Below, piece after piece: positions 55,150 to 64,000 of a DNA stretch of 64,000 nt (the stretch's first letter is position 1; every line of letters begins with the position of its first letter). This stretch comes from Alphaproteobacteria bacterium. Lineage in GTDB: Bacteria; Pseudomonadota; Alphaproteobacteria; Caulobacterales; Hyphomonadaceae. Position numbers and translations under genes: made by a program. The stretch spans positions 1-64,000 of the forward strand of contig JAAANZ010000095.1 in assembly GCA_009909065.1 (NCBI GenBank), given 5' to 3'. Under the pieces are notes generated by a model. That model searched no databases. It saw only the letters and a list, made by a program, of their open reading frames with translations, and was not told the origin of the DNA.

Positions 55150-58145
55150 GCACGCCCGGCCTCTTCTCCTCGCCCGCCCCAAGGATCTTCACGCTCCCGG
55201 CGGGGCGGCCATTCCTGGCCGGGCTGGCCCGTCAGCTCGCCGTGGAAACCGGGCTTGAACGCGACCCGGCGGCGCTATCGCAGGCCATTGTCTATGTGCC
55301 CAATCGCCGCTCGGCGCGCCAGCTCGCCACGGAACTGTTCGAGGCGGCCGGCGCGCCCGGGGCCTTGCTGATGCCGGATATCCGTGCGCTGGGCGACCTT
55401 GACGACCCGGCTCGCGTCAGCGGAGCAGAAGCTGCGCTTGCGAACCTGCCGCCGCCGATTTCCGAGGCCAGGCGGCTGGGCGCACTTGTCAATCTGGTTC
55501 AGGCCTTTCATCGCAAGCAGGGTGGCGAGCTTCAAATCAGCTCGGCTCTGGCGGCGGCGCGCGAGCTTGCGCGCCTGCTCGACCAGTCGGCCCTTAGTGG
55601 CGGTGCGGACTGGGGGCGCCTCGAGGGCCTGGTCCGCGACAGCGAACTGTCCGTTCACTGGCAGCTTTCCGTCGAGTTCCTTAAGATCGTCACACAGGCC
55701 TGGCCGGACTGGCTTGCCGAAGAAGGCGCCATGGATGCGGCGAGCTATCGCGAGGCGGCCGCCCGCGCACTGGCCGATCACTGGTTCGCCCACCCGCCGG
55801 AGGGGCCGGTCATCATCGCCGGGTCGACCGGCTCAACACCTGCGGGACGTATCCTCATGCGTGCGGCGCTCGACCTGCCGGAGGGCGTTGTGGTGCTGCC
55901 CGGGCTAGAAACCGACAGGCCGGCGGGAGACTGGGCCGCCATGGCCGCCGCGCCGAGCCATGCCCAGCATGTGTTCACCCAGACCCTGCCCGCGCTCGGC
56001 CTGGCGCCGCAGGATGTCACGGCCTGGCCCGAGACCGATCCTCAGCCGCGCCTCGAGGCGCGGGAAAAGCTGATCGCCGAGGCCCTGTCGCCGGCCGACC
56101 TGACCGGTGACTGGCGCACCCGTCTCGCCGCAATGGCGGGCGCCGAAGGTGCACCGGGCCTGACCCGGCGTGCGCTGGACGGGCTCAGCGTCATCGAAGC
56201 GCCCGACGAAGCCGAGGAAGCCCGGCTGGCCGCGCTGATCCTGCGCGAAACACTGGAGACGCCCGGACTCACGGCGGCACTTGTCACACCGGATGCGGGC
56301 CTCGCGCGCCGGGTCAGCGCGCTTCTCCGGCGCTGGGATATCGAGGTGGCGCCGTCATCGGGCACGCCTGTCTTGCAGACCGCCTCGGGCAGTGGCCTTG
56401 CGCTGATCCTTGGCTGGTGGAGCGACCCGGCAGACCCGGTCGCGATGGCGGCGCTCCTTAAGTATTCTGCGCTGTCCCCACCGGCAGACCCCGGCGCGTT
56501 CGAGCGCCATGTTCTGCGCGGGCCGAAATGGTGGCGCGGGCCCGGGGATCTGCATGACCGTCTCGGCGCGCGGCTTGACGCGTCCGACCGGCCTGAAACC
56601 GTGCCGGCAGACGAAAAGGCCGCGGCGCTGGCTGTGGCCGAATGGTTCGCCCGCGCCGCCGCGCTCTGCCCGCCCGGCCCTTGCAGCGCCGATGAAGCCG
56701 TAGCCACGCTCCAGGCGCTTGTGAAAGCCTTTGGCGCTTCGCAGGCCATCTGGGCGGGCGAGGAGGGTCACAGCGTCTCGGAGACGCTCGCCTCCATGGC
56801 CGAGATGGCCGCCTTCGCCGGCGACCAGCGCCCCGGGGACTGGGCCGACCTGTTCTGCGGGCTCGCCACGGATGCGGCCGTCGCCCCGCAGCGCGAGGGC
56901 CATCCGAGGCTGCAGATCTGGGGTCCGCTCGAAGCGCGCCTGCAGAGCGCCGACCGGCTTGTTCTGGCCGGGCTCAATGAGGGGATCTGGCCCCGGCATC
57001 CGCCCGCCGACGCCTATCTGCCGCGCCATTTCCGCACGCGCCTTGGCCTGCCGGACCCCGAAGAGCGGATGGGGCTGGCCGCCCATGACTTCGCGCAGCT
57101 GGCCAGCCAGAGCGACGTCACCTGTCTCTATGCCGCGCGGCGCGATGATGAGCCGGCTGTGGCCTCGCGCTGGATCTGGCGGCTGAAAACACTTGTGCGC
57201 GGCGCGCTCGGCGAGACGGCCGAGGCCGCGCTCGCCCCGGCGGCGCAGCGCGACCCGCGCACCTGGCGCCGTCATCTCGAACGCCCGGACCGGGCTTTCG
57301 GGCAAAGGGCCGAGCCGCGGCCCTGCCCGCCCCTGCCGGCGCGCCCGAAGCGCCTTTCTGTCACCCGGGTCGACTGGCTGCAACGCGACCCTTATGCGAT
57401 CTATGCCAGCGAGATCCTCGGGCTGAAGCCGCTGGACCCTGTCGGCAAGCCGCTGGACGCGCGCGAGCGGGGCACGGCGATCCATGCCGCGCTGGAGCGG
57501 CTTGAAACCGATGGCGGGCCCGATACGCCCGAGGCCCTGCTCGACCGGCTCGAACAGGAAATGTCGAGGGCGGGATATGCGCCCGAGGATCTCGCCGCCG
57601 AAAGGGCCGTTCTGGCCCGCACCGCGCGCTGGTATATCGACTGGCGGGCCGCAAGAGCCTCGCAGGTCCGGCAGAGCTGGTTCGAGTTGCGCGGCCGGCT
57701 GGAATTAAAGATCGCCGGGGCCCCCTTCCGGCTGACAGCGAAAGCCGACCGGATCGACCTCATGGCGGGGGGAGAACTGACCATCCTGGACTTCAAGACC
57801 GGCGCCCCGAAGACAGACAAGCAGGTGGCGCAGGGCATCGAGCAGCAGATGCCGCTCCAGGCCCTGATCGCGCGCGAGGGCGGATTCGAGTCAATCGGCC
57901 CGGCGCCCGTCGAAGCCCTTGTCTATGTCTCTTTCAGGGCCCGCCATGAAATACGTGAGCTCTCGGAACCGCCCGACAAGCTGGCGGACACGGCCCGCAG
58001 CGGGCTTGAAAGGCTGATCTCGGCCTACCGCCAGGAAGATCAGCCCTACCTGTCGGCGCCGCGCGTTCAGTTTGTCGGTTTCGACTATGGCTATAACCGG
58101 CTGGCACGGCGTGCCGAGTGGTCAGCGGAGGTGGGCGATGAGTAG
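55146..58145 (+). CDS. addB: Double-strand break repair protein AddB
   Basis: The about 999-aa partner of AddA has an inactive helicase-like N-terminal half and a C-terminal PD-(D/E)XK nuclease (TAIHAALERLE, LTILDFKTGAPKTDKQ, then Q-M-P-L-Q). The complex resects broken ends and loads RecA. The start at GTG 55146 overlaps the murU stop (GTGA); the earlier ATG at 55125 has no added support. Overlaps addA by 8 nt. Confidence 0.95.
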   Translation: MSTPGLFSSPAPRIFTLPAGRPFLAGLARQLAVETGLERDPAALSQAIVYVPNRRSARQLATELFEAAGAPGALLMPDIRALGDLDDPARVSGAEAALANLPPPISEARRLGALVNLVQAFHRKQGGELQISSALAAARELARLLDQSALSGGADWGRLEGLVRDSELSVHWQLSVEFLKIVTQAWPDWLAEEGAMDAASYREAAARALADHWFAHPPEGPVIIAGSTGSTPAGRILMRAALDLPEGVVVLPGLETDRPAGDWAAMAAAPSHAQHVFTQTLPALGLAPQDVTAWPETDPQPRLEAREKLIAEALSPADLTGDWRTRLAAMAGAEGAPGLTRRALDGLSVIEAPDEAEEARLAALILRETLETPGLTAALVTPDAGLARRVSALLRRWDIEVAPSSGTPVLQTASGSGLALILGWWSDPADPVAMAALLKYSALSPPADPGAFERHVLRGPKWWRGPGDLHDRLGARLDASDRPETVPADEKAAALAVAEWFARAAALCPPGPCSADEAVATLQALVKAFGASQAIWAGEEGHSVSETLASMAEMAAFAGDQRPGDWADLFCGLATDAAVAPQREGHPRLQIWGPLEARLQSADRLVLAGLNEGIWPRHPPADAYLPRHFRTRLGLPDPEERMGLAAHDFAQLASQSDVTCLYAARRDDEPAVASRWIWRLKTLVRGALGETAEAALAPAAQRDPRTWRRHLERPDRAFGQRAEPRPCPPLPARPKRLSVTRVDWLQRDPYAIYASEILGLKPLDPVGKPLDARERGTAIHAALERLETDGGPDTPEALLDRLEQEMSRAGYAPEDLAAERAVLARTARWYIDWRAARASQVRQSWFELRGRLELKIAGAPFRLTAKADRIDLMAGGELTILDFKTGAPKTDKQVAQGIEQQMPLQALIAREGGFESIGPAPVEALVYVSFRARHEIRELSEPPDKLADTARSGLERLISAYRQEDQPYLSAPRVQFVGFDYGYNRLARRAEWSAEVGDE

Positions 58146-61100
58146 CGAATTCGGCCCGCGGTTCCCTCCCGAGAGCGATGATTTCCGGCGCGCCGTCGCC
58201 GCACAGGCCCTGGCGGCGGATCCGCTCGCTTCGGCCTGGGTGTCGGCGAATGCCGGGTCTGGCAAGACCAAGGTGCTCATCGACCGGGTCGCACGCCTGC
58301 TGCTTCGCAAGGCCGCGCCGGACTCGATCCTCTGCATTACCTATACCCGTGCGGCGGCGAACGAGATGATGAGCCGCCTTTTCCGCCGTCTGGGCGACTG
58401 GTCGGTGATGGAGGATGACGCGCTGCGCGACAAGCTCGCCGAGCTGGAAGGCCGTAGCAAGGAAGAGTTTACCGCCGAAGATCTCGCTCATGCCCGCGCG
58501 CTGTTCGCGCGGGCGCTGGAAACACCCGGCGGGCTGCGCATCGAGACGATCCATGCCTTTTGTGCGCGGCTCTTGCGACGTTTTCCCCTGGAAGCGGGAG
58601 TGGCTCCGGGGTTCCGCGATCTCGAGGAGGACGAAGCCGCGCGCCTCTGGAAGGGGGCCATGGATGCGGCCCTTCTGGAAGCGCGCAAGGCCGCGCCCGA
58701 TGCGCTGGCCGGGCTGGCGATCGAGGGGGGCGGAAATGGCGCGCGCGCCCCGCTATCGCACTTGCGCACCCAGGCCGAATTGCTGCGGGCCTTCGCCGAG
58801 GCGCATGGCCATGATCGCGAAAGCATGGCGTTGGCCCTTCGCCGCGCGCTGGACGCACCGGATGCGAATGTGGAGGAGCTGACACGGCGTGCGATGGGCG
58901 ATGATTTCCCCGAAACCGACCTGCGCGCGGCCCTTGCAAGTCTTCGCCATTGCGGCAAGCGCGACAGTGCGCGCACGGCGAATGCGATCGAAGCAGCCCT
59001 GCAGGAGAGCGACCCGCAAGCGCGTTGGGCCGCCTATCGCAATGGCTTCCTGAGCCCGTCATCCTCCAAGCCTTACAAGACATTCGCCAATGCCGAGGCG
59101 CTGAAGGACCCGCTGGTGGATGAGCTGTTCGCCACCCGGACCGGCGAGGGGCGCGAGGTCTCGCGTGTCCTGACCTTTGATCGGGACAGGAAAGCCGCAG
59201 AAGCGGTCGAACGCAACCTGTTCCTGCTGACGGTGGGCCTGCCACTGCTGTCGCATTTCACGGCCGCCAAGTCGCGCCGGGCCGCGCTTGATTTCGATGA
59301 CCTGATCCGGTCCGCCCGCAGCCTCCTGACCCGTTCGACCCTGGCGGACTGGGTGCTCTACAAGCTCGATGGCGGGATCAGCCATGTCTTGCTCGACGAG
59401 GCGCAGGACACCAGCCCCGACCAGTGGGAGGTGATTGGTGCGCTGACGGACGAATTCGCAGCCGGCGCAGGCGCCGAGCGCTCACAGGAACCGCGCACCC
59501 TGTTCGTGGTCGGCGACGAGAAGCAGTCGATCTACTCCTTCCAGGGCGCCGCGCCCGAGCGCTTCCTGAGCGGGCGCCGGCATTTCTCCGCCCACTGGCC
59601 CGACGCCCGGACGCCGGACATGGAAATGTCGTTCCGCTCGAGCCCGCAGGTGCTCGAATTCGTCGATGAGGTGTTCAACACCGACGTTTTCGACGGCGAC
59701 CCGTTTGCCCTGGACCCGCCACCGGAAGCCGACCGCGTCCACCATGCCGCCCGGCGCGCCAACCAGTCCGGCCGGGTCGAGATCTGGCCGCTGGTCGAAG
59801 CTGGGGAGGCCGGCGAAGCCGACCCCTGGGATGCGCCGGTGGATGCGCTTTCGGAAAGCTCGCCGCGCGCGCGCCTGGCCCGGGATGTGGCCCGCGCAGT
59901 GCGCGCCATGATCGATGCCGGCGAGACGGTCTGGGCCGAGGATGCGCAGGGCCGCTGGCGCCGGCGCGCGGTGACACCGGGTGACGTGCTCATCCTGGTG
60001 CGCAGCCGGACCGGCGGCCTGTTTGACGGGCTGATCCTGTCGCTGAAACAGGAAGGCCTGCCCGTGGCGGGCGCGGACCGGCTGGTACCGACCGACCATC
60101 TGGGTGTCCAGGACTGCCTCAACCTCATTCGCTTCGCCCTGTTCCCCCGGGATGATCTGGCTCTGGCGGAAATTCTCCGCGGACCCTTTTGCGGCCTGGT
60201 CGATGATGATCAACACCTGTTCCCGCTGGCATTCGACCGCGGCCGGCATGCTCTCTGGGCCCGGCTGCAGGCGAGCGATGATGCCCGGCATGATGCGGCC
60301 CGCGCCTTCCTGGAGGGCCTGGTCTCGAACCGCGACCTGCCGCCCTTCGAATTCCTGTCCCGGGCGCTCGACACGCCCGGGCCCGGCGGCGAGACCGGAT
60401 GGCAGCGCCTGATTGCGCGCCTCGGGCCGCCTGTACGTGACCCGGTCGAAGCGCTTCTGTCACGCGCGCTGGCGCATGATACCGGCGATGCGGCCTCGCT
60501 GCAGACCTTCCTGTCGGCCATGGAAACCGACACCACGCAGATCAAGCGCGATCTTGCCGAAGCCGATGGGGCGGTCCGGGTGATGACCGTGCACGGCGCA
60601 AAGGGGTTGCAGGCGCCGGTCGTCATTCTTCCCGACACGGTCGCGGGCCCGAGGCCGGTCAAGGACGGGCTGTTCGACCTGGACGGCGTGCCGGTCTGGA
60701 CGACGGCGCGGGACCGCGACACCAGCGCGCTCGAATCGGCCCGCCAGCGCGCCGCCGACAAGGATCTGCGCGAACACCGGCGACTGCTCTATGTCGCACT
60801 CACCCGCGCGCAGGACCGGCTGGTCATTGCAGGGGCCGCGCTGGGCAACCAGTCCGGCGGCCATCATGACGCCTCCTGGTACGCGCTCTGCCGTTCGGCG
60901 GCCGGGCGTCTTGGCGCTGAAGAGCAGGCTTCGGGTATCCTGGCACATGGAAGCTCGCCACCCGTGCTTGACACGCCGGGTCAAATCAGTGGGGAGGCGG
61001 ACGCGCCCGCGCCAGTCTGGCTTTCGAGGCCGGCCAGGGTCGAGGGCGCCGCGCGGCGATCGCTCAGCCCGAGCGAGATCGGCCATGATGGCGGCCCGGT

Positions 61101-61650
61101 GCTCGCGCCGGGAGACGCCGGACGCAAATGGCGACTGCGCCGCGGCCGATTGATCCACGAACTGCTTGAACGCCTCGCCCATCTGCCCGCCGGCTCACGC
61201 AGCGCGGCGGCCCGCGATTACCTGGCACGCCAGCCCGATCTAGAAGCGGGCCAACGTGACGAGATCGCCGAAACCGTTCGCGCCACGCTCGCCGATCCCG
61301 GCATGGCCCGGATTTTCTCCCCGGCAGGTCGCTCGGAGGTCGCCATTGTCGGGCGTGGGACGGGTTGGCCGGAAGGCCGGTTCATCAATGGCCGCGTCGA
61401 CCGGCTCGTCGTCAGTAACGAGGAGGTCCTGATCGCGGACATCAAGACCGACCGGCCTGCGCCCGATGACGAGAGCGGGGTCGAACCGGCCTATTTCGAA
61501 CAGATGGCGGCCTATGCCAATGTGCTGGAGTCGGCATGGCCGGGGCGCGAGGTCCGTTGCGCAATTGTCTGGACCGACGGGCCACGCCTGATGTTTCTGT
61601 CCCCGGAGCGTCTTTTAGAGGCGCTAAACCGGGCGCAGAGCCGGCTTTGA
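58138..61650 (+). CDS. addA: Double-strand break repair helicase-nuclease AddA
   Basis: The 1170-aa UvrD-type helicase plus nuclease has Walker A ANAGSGKT (37-44), the IETIHAFCARLLRRFP motif, Walker B VLLDEAQDTS, VVGDEKQSIYSFQGA, RVMTVHGAKGLQAPVV and YVALTRAQDRL. The C-terminal nuclease motif is LIADIKTDRPAP. The start at 58138 lies in the last 8 nt of addB. It functions with AddB at double-strand breaks. Confidence 0.97.
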   Translation: MSSEFGPRFPPESDDFRRAVAAQALAADPLASAWVSANAGSGKTKVLIDRVARLLLRKAAPDSILCITYTRAAANEMMSRLFRRLGDWSVMEDDALRDKLAELEGRSKEEFTAEDLAHARALFARALETPGGLRIETIHAFCARLLRRFPLEAGVAPGFRDLEEDEAARLWKGAMDAALLEARKAAPDALAGLAIEGGGNGARAPLSHLRTQAELLRAFAEAHGHDRESMALALRRALDAPDANVEELTRRAMGDDFPETDLRAALASLRHCGKRDSARTANAIEAALQESDPQARWAAYRNGFLSPSSSKPYKTFANAEALKDPLVDELFATRTGEGREVSRVLTFDRDRKAAEAVERNLFLLTVGLPLLSHFTAAKSRRAALDFDDLIRSARSLLTRSTLADWVLYKLDGGISHVLLDEAQDTSPDQWEVIGALTDEFAAGAGAERSQEPRTLFVVGDEKQSIYSFQGAAPERFLSGRRHFSAHWPDARTPDMEMSFRSSPQVLEFVDEVFNTDVFDGDPFALDPPPEADRVHHAARRANQSGRVEIWPLVEAGEAGEADPWDAPVDALSESSPRARLARDVARAVRAMIDAGETVWAEDAQGRWRRRAVTPGDVLILVRSRTGGLFDGLILSLKQEGLPVAGADRLVPTDHLGVQDCLNLIRFALFPRDDLALAEILRGPFCGLVDDDQHLFPLAFDRGRHALWARLQASDDARHDAARAFLEGLVSNRDLPPFEFLSRALDTPGPGGETGWQRLIARLGPPVRDPVEALLSRALAHDTGDAASLQTFLSAMETDTTQIKRDLAEADGAVRVMTVHGAKGLQAPVVILPDTVAGPRPVKDGLFDLDGVPVWTTARDRDTSALESARQRAADKDLREHRRLLYVALTRAQDRLVIAGAALGNQSGGHHDASWYALCRSAAGRLGAEEQASGILAHGSSPPVLDTPGQISGEADAPAPVWLSRPARVEGAARRSLSPSEIGHDGGPVLAPGDAGRKWRLRRGRLIHELLERLAHLPAGSRSAAARDYLARQPDLEAGQRDEIAETVRATLADPGMARIFSPAGRSEVAIVGRGTGWPEGRFINGRVDRLVVSNEEVLIADIKTDRPAPDDESGVEPAYFEQMAAYANVLESAWPGREVRCAIVWTDGPRLMFLSPERLLEALNRAQSRL

Positions 61651-61704
61651 CCTGCGGCAGGAATGCCTATCTAGACACAGTCGAACAAGAAAGGGATGAA
61701 TGAC

Positions 61705-62022
61705 ATGACCACCAGGACGATTACCGACGATGATTTCGATGCAGCGATTGCCAGCGATATGCCGGTCGTGGTCGATTTCTGGGCGGAATGGTGCGGCCCC
61801 TGCAAGCAGATGGCGCCCCATCTGGAAGCGGTGTCGGAGGAAATGGCCGACAAGGTCGCGATCGCCAAGATCAATGTCGACGAGAACCCGATGTCGGCCT
61901 CGAAATATGGTGTGCGCGGCCTGCCGACCCTGATGCTGTTCAAGAATGGCGAAATGGTCGACAGCCAGCTCGGCGCGATGAGCAAGCAGCGCATCGCCGA
62001 CTGGATTCGCGAGCACGCCTGA
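61705..62022 (+). CDS. trxA: Thioredoxin
   Basis: The 105-aa thioredoxin has the active site WCGPCK (C30, C33) and the cis-proline loop GLPTLMLF. It is the general disulfide reductant of the cytosol. Two in-frame ATGs exist (61696 and 61705); AAAGGG lies 9 nt before the second and directly abuts the first, so the second is preferred. It follows addA by 54 nt, an order common in alphaproteobacteria. Confidence 0.96.
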   Translation: MTTRTITDDDFDAAIASDMPVVVDFWAEWCGPCKQMAPHLEAVSEEMADKVAIAKINVDENPMSASKYGVRGLPTLMLFKNGEMVDSQLGAMSKQRIADWIREHA

Positions 62023-62043
62023 ACGCCGGCTCCCTCGCGGGGC

Positions 62044-62469
62044 TCAGATCCTGAGGACAGCCAGCACGGCCGCGATCCCGGACACGGCTGCGAAAAGGAG
62101 CGAAAGGCTGACGGCGACAATGCGCTGGCTCTTCTTGCGCTGGCGCAATCCGGGAGCGCCCTCGCTCTTCTTGCGCGGGGCGAGTGTCCAGCGGTTCGTG
62201 AAAAAGCCGCCGGCCGAAATCACCGCCAGTATGCCGGCACCATAGGCTCCGCCGAGCACCCCGAGCGCCGCGGCGGCCAGAAGCAGGCCGGAAATCAGTC
62301 CGGAGCCGTCCCTGAGCAGCTGGCGCACATGCCCGTCGGCCCGCGAATAGTCCAGACGGTCGAACGAACAATTCGGCGAAAGCACAGCTATGGCCCAGGC
62401 GAGCCCGGTCGCCGCGCCGGCAAGCAGGGCGGAAAAGGCGGCCGCCGTGGATTGGATGGAACCGAGCAT
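62044..62469 (-). CDS. Hypothetical small membrane protein
   Basis: The 141-aa protein has about four hydrophobic helices (about 8-30, 57-72, 75-90 and 117-140) and a basic cytosolic loop (APRKKSEGAPGLRQRKKSQ). No family recognised. It is convergent with trxA (21 nt apart) and upstream of nothing obvious; purH lies behind it on the same strand with a 62-nt gap. Confidence 0.65.
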   Translation of the reverse strand: MLGSIQSTAAAFSALLAGAATGLAWAIAVLSPNCSFDRLDYSRADGHVRQLLRDGSGLISGLLLAAAALGVLGGAYGAGILAVISAGGFFTNRWTLAPRKKSEGAPGLRQRKKSQRIVAVSLSLLFAAVSGIAAVLAVLRI

Positions 62470-62531
62470 GGCCGTGTTTATGACAGGATTCCCGCAACGT
62501 GCACCAGTGATACGCGGTGGGCGGCAGCACC

Positions 62532-64000
62532 TCAGTGCCGGAAATGACGCATGCCGGTGAACACCATGGCGAGACCGGCCTCATCGGCGGCGGCAATCAC
62601 CTCCTTGTCGCGGATTGAGCCGCCGGGCTGTATGACGGCGCTCGCGCCGGCGCTGGCCGCTTGCAGCAGGCCGTCCGGGAAGGGGAAGAAGGCGTCCGAG
62701 GCGGCCACACAGCCTCTCGTTTTCGGTTCGGGCCAGCCTGCAGCTTCAGCGGCATCCTCGGCCTTGAGTGCAGCGATCCTCGCACTGTCGATGCGGCTCA
62801 TCTGGCCGGCCCCGATCCCGGCTGTGGCCCCATCCCGGGCATAGACAATGGTGTTCGATTTCACATGCTTCGCCACCCGCCAGGCGAAGAGGAGGTCCTC
62901 GAGCTCGGCCTTGCTTGGCGCGCGTTTCGTGACGGTTTCGAGCTGCGAGTCCGAGATGCAGCCATTGTCACGCGACTGCACGAGCAGCCCACCCGCCACC
63001 GAGCGCACCACCCGCCCGGCGGCTGCGGGGTCCGGCAATCCCTCGGTGAGAAGCAGGCGCAGCGTCTTCTTCCTGGCGAACACGTCGAGAGCGGCTTCGT
63101 CAGCCCCCGGCGCAATGACAACCTCGGTGAAAATCGACGTGATCGCTTCTGCGAGCGGAGCGTTCAGCGGGCCGTTCAATGCGACGATGCCGCCAAACGC
63201 CGAGGTCGGATCACAGGCCAGCGCCTTGCGATAGGCATCCAGCAGATCCTCGCCGAGCGCGACGCCGCAGGGGTTGGCATGCTTGATCACCGCCACGGCC
63301 GGTTTTTCCGCACCGATCTCGCCGATCAGTTCATAGGCCGCATCCGTGTCATTGATATTGTTGTAGGACAGCTCCTTGCCCTGGACCTGGCGCGCGGTCG
63401 CCACACCGGGGCGCGAATCGCCGGTCGTATAGAACCCGGCCGATTGATGCGGGTTTTCGCCATAGCGCAGCTTCTGTTTCAGGGCGCCGCCGAAGCCGGC
63501 CCATTCGGGCGCGTCCAGTTCAAGCTCGCGCGCATACCAGGCGCTGATCGCGCTGTCATAGGCGGCTGTGCGCGCAAAGGTCTTGGCTGCGAGGCGACGC
63601 CGCAGGCCGGCGCTGACGCCGCCAGTGGCCTCGAGGTCGCCAAGCGCGGCGTCCAGGTCCGCGCCGTCAGTGCAGACCGCGACGAATCCGGCATTCTTGG
63701 CGGCTGCGCGGAGCATGGCCGGCCCGCCGATATCGATATTCTCGATGGCGGTCTCGAAATCGGCGCCGCCGGCAATCGCCGCCTCGAAGGGGTAGAGATT
63801 GATATAGACAAGATCAATGGGCTCGATGCCCTGGCCCCCGGCATCGGCGACATGGGTCTCGAGATCGCGCCGGAACAGGAGCCCGCCATGAACCGCCGGG
63901 TGCAGGGTCTTGACACGGCCATCCATCATTTCGGGAAAACCGGTCAGGTCCGACACGTCCCTGACGTCGAGCCCGGCCTCTGTCAGAACCCGCGCCGAGC
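62532..64000 (-). CDS. purH: Bifunctional AICAR transformylase/IMP cyclohydrolase, N-terminus outside window
   Basis: This partial gene continues past the right window edge; the frame stays open to base 64000. The part present includes the MGS-like IMP cyclohydrolase segment ([23 protein letters not shown]) and the whole AICAR transformylase domain ([34 protein letters not shown], and the end GMRHFRH). The GTG at 63956 is internal, not a start. It catalyses the last two steps of purine synthesis to IMP. Confidence 0.97.
   Translation of the reverse strand, partial: SARVLTEAGLDVRDVSDLTGFPEMMDGRVKTLHPAVHGGLLFRRDLETHVADAGGQGIEPIDLVYINLYPFEAAIAGGADFETAIENIDIGGPAMLRAAAKNAGFVAVCTDGADLDAALGDLEATGGVSAGLRRRLAAKTFARTAAYDSAISAWYARELELDAPEWAGFGGALKQKLRYGENPHQSAGFYTTGDSRPGVATARQVQGKELSYNNINDTDAAYELIGEIGAEKPAVAVIKHANPCGVALGEDLLDAYRKALACDPTSAFGGIVALNGPLNAPLAEAITSIFTEVVIAPGADEAALDVFARKKTLRLLLTEGLPDPAAAGRVVRSVAGGLLVQSRDNGCISDSQLETVTKRAPSKAELEDLLFAWRVAKHVKSNTIVYARDGATAGIGAGQMSRIDSARIAALKAEDAAEAAGWPEPKTRGCVAASDAFFPFPDGLLQAASAGASAVIQPGGSIRDKEVIAAADEAGLAMVFTGMRHFRH

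Overview
The window is high-GC DNA (mostly GC-rich third codon positions) from an alphaproteobacterium, probably a marine Caulobacterales, Maricaulales or Parvularculales relative. Supporting signs are the ribonuclease D-like/lptC/lptA/lptB/rpoN/hpf/ptsN order, the tsaE/amgK/murU/addB/addA/trxA order, a UrcA-family secreted protein and rpsO next to pnp. This placement rests on gene order and protein style, not on a database search. The window is almost entirely coding: about 48 genes, many overlapping by 1 to 26 nt, no rRNA or tRNA gene, no insertion sequence and no CRISPR array. The gene at the right edge (purH) is cut by the window end.

Layout. 0-4.6 kb: a Rieske protein that appears to lack its mononuclear iron ligands, a glycerophosphodiester phosphodiesterase, lepA, and a Fur/Zur-type regulator. 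4.8-11.2 kb: a glutamate synthase operon gltD-csaA-gltB, divergent from uppP. 12.6-19.1 kb: mnmC, xerC, a CAP-domain secreted protein, and rpsO-pnp. 19.3-22.1 kb: a persulfide dioxygenase-like MBL protein with a SulP permease, under a strong palindrome. 22.1-27.7 kb: the ptsN/hpf/rpoN/lptB/lptA/lptC/ribonuclease D block. 27.8-30.1 kb: egtB-egtD for ergothioneine.

30.1-37.4 kb is the accessory highlight. Four overlapping genes encode (A) a two-TM, RCK-like membrane protein ending in a RyR domain, (B) a novel N-terminal region fused to a GH108 muramidase, (C) a TRAFs-binding/TPR-like region fused to two trypsin-like protease domains, and (D) a stand-alone RyR domain. This looks like a sensor-protease-lysin cassette, possibly a stress or defence system. 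The function is inference.

37.4-42.7 kb: a small hypothetical gene, clpB behind a sigma-32-type promoter, urcA, and an M23 peptidase. 42.8-51.5 kb: a YdbH/AsmA-like envelope protein, an esterase with its TetR regulator, an FMO/hypothetical/M23 lipoprotein operon, and two PaaI-type thioesterases diverging from it across a palindrome. 51.8-62.0 kb: one compact chain proB-tsaE-amgK-murU-addB-addA-trxA covering proline synthesis, tRNA t6A, cell-wall recycling, double-strand break repair and thiol redox. 62.0-64.0 kb: a small membrane protein and partial purH.
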